A stretch of 20,669 nt of DNA from Pseudomonadota bacterium. Its GTDB lineage: Bacteria; Myxococcota_A; Polyangia; Polyangiales; Polyangiaceae. A program made the position numbers and the translations under genes. Every line of letters begins with the position of its first letter. The stretch's first letter is position 1. Below, in pieces: positions 20,546-20,669 of the stretch. The notes beneath the pieces are model-generated. The model ran no database searches and had not been told where the DNA came from. It was given only the letters and a program-made list of their open reading frames with translations. Location: contig JAEYWK010000052.1 in assembly GCA_023431345.1 (NCBI GenBank), forward strand, positions 1 through 20,669, given 5' to 3'.

Positions 20546-20669
20546 CTAGTGCACCGCATGTGAGATGCGTTCAAGCATTCGGCGGTGGCTTCGGATGATG
20601 GCGGCCGCTGGCTTGGTCCAGATGAACGGCGTAGGGTCCTTGTTCCAGCCGGCGATGTAGGAGGCAATG
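20546..20669 (-). mobile_element. IS630-family transposase, C-terminal fragment (runs off right edge)
   Basis: Read on the minus strand from the window edge, the frame codes for about 40 residues ending at the TAG at 20546-20548. It contains I-A-S-Y-I-A-G-W-N-K-D-P-T-P-F-I-W-T-K, matching the typical C-terminus of IS630/Tc1-mariner-type DDE transposases (F-I-x-x-Y-N-x-x-x-x-P-F-x-W-T-K), then a basic helix ending H-A-V-H. The catalytic DDE residues would lie beyond the edge. No terminal inverted repeat could be confirmed, because only one end is visible. Whether the element is whole or a remnant cannot be decided here. Confidence 0.7.

Overview
The window is high-GC DNA with very compact gene spacing. 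It is rich in secreted lipoproteins that carry long Gly/Ala/Ser/Asn/Thr linkers, and it has a eukaryotic-type Ser/Thr kinase next to an FHA-AAA+ regulator. This combination is typical of myxobacteria (Polyangiales/Sorangium-like). That assignment is inference from gene content; there is no rRNA or other marker here. I saw no tRNA, rRNA or CRISPR.

Layout, left to right. (a) 1-361: 5' part of a Gly-rich lipoprotein gene (minus) running off the left edge. (b) 564-2306: a divergent AraC-family regulator / NAD(P)-binding extended SDR pair. An intrinsic terminator follows the regulator, and a hairpin or operator-like palindrome lies between the two genes. (c) 2451-3296: a TATAAT promoter buried in a perfect 16-bp palindrome, followed by a small unknown ORF and a DUF2325 protein. 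(d) 3383-4918: a two-HKD phospholipase D-family protein (minus), divergent from a Cys-containing lipoprotein (5114-6058). (e) 6179-8920: a likely three-gene operon of YihY/BrkB membrane protein, DUF3943 envelope protein and a small secreted/membrane protein. (f) 12036 down to 8924: a likely three-gene minus-strand operon of AbgT-family transporter, lipoprotein endonuclease/exonuclease/phosphatase (EEP) protein and lipoprotein with a probable beta-rich body. (g) 12311-13678: a DUF1566 lipoprotein with a repeat-built linker, then a SnoaL/NTF2-like protein. (h) 14011-18953: a candidate signalling module made of a Cys-rich lipoprotein, a TPR/membrane protein, an FHA-AAA+ regulator whose GAFTGA loop is replaced, and a convergent transmembrane Ser/Thr kinase. 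(i) 19112-19909: a lipoprotein gene with an apparently leaderless sigma70-type promoter and two upstream palindromes spaced by two helical turns. (j) 19975-20669: a strong terminator, an unknown ORF that looks cut at its 5' end, and the C-terminus of an IS630-family transposase running off the right edge.

How the parts may work together (inference): most products are exported or membrane-bound, so this looks like a cell-envelope and signalling neighbourhood. The most interesting piece is the kinase plus the FHA-AAA+ protein. The FHA domain suggests phospho-threonine recognition, and the lost GAFTGA loop suggests that the AAA+ protein does not activate sigma54 in the usual way.
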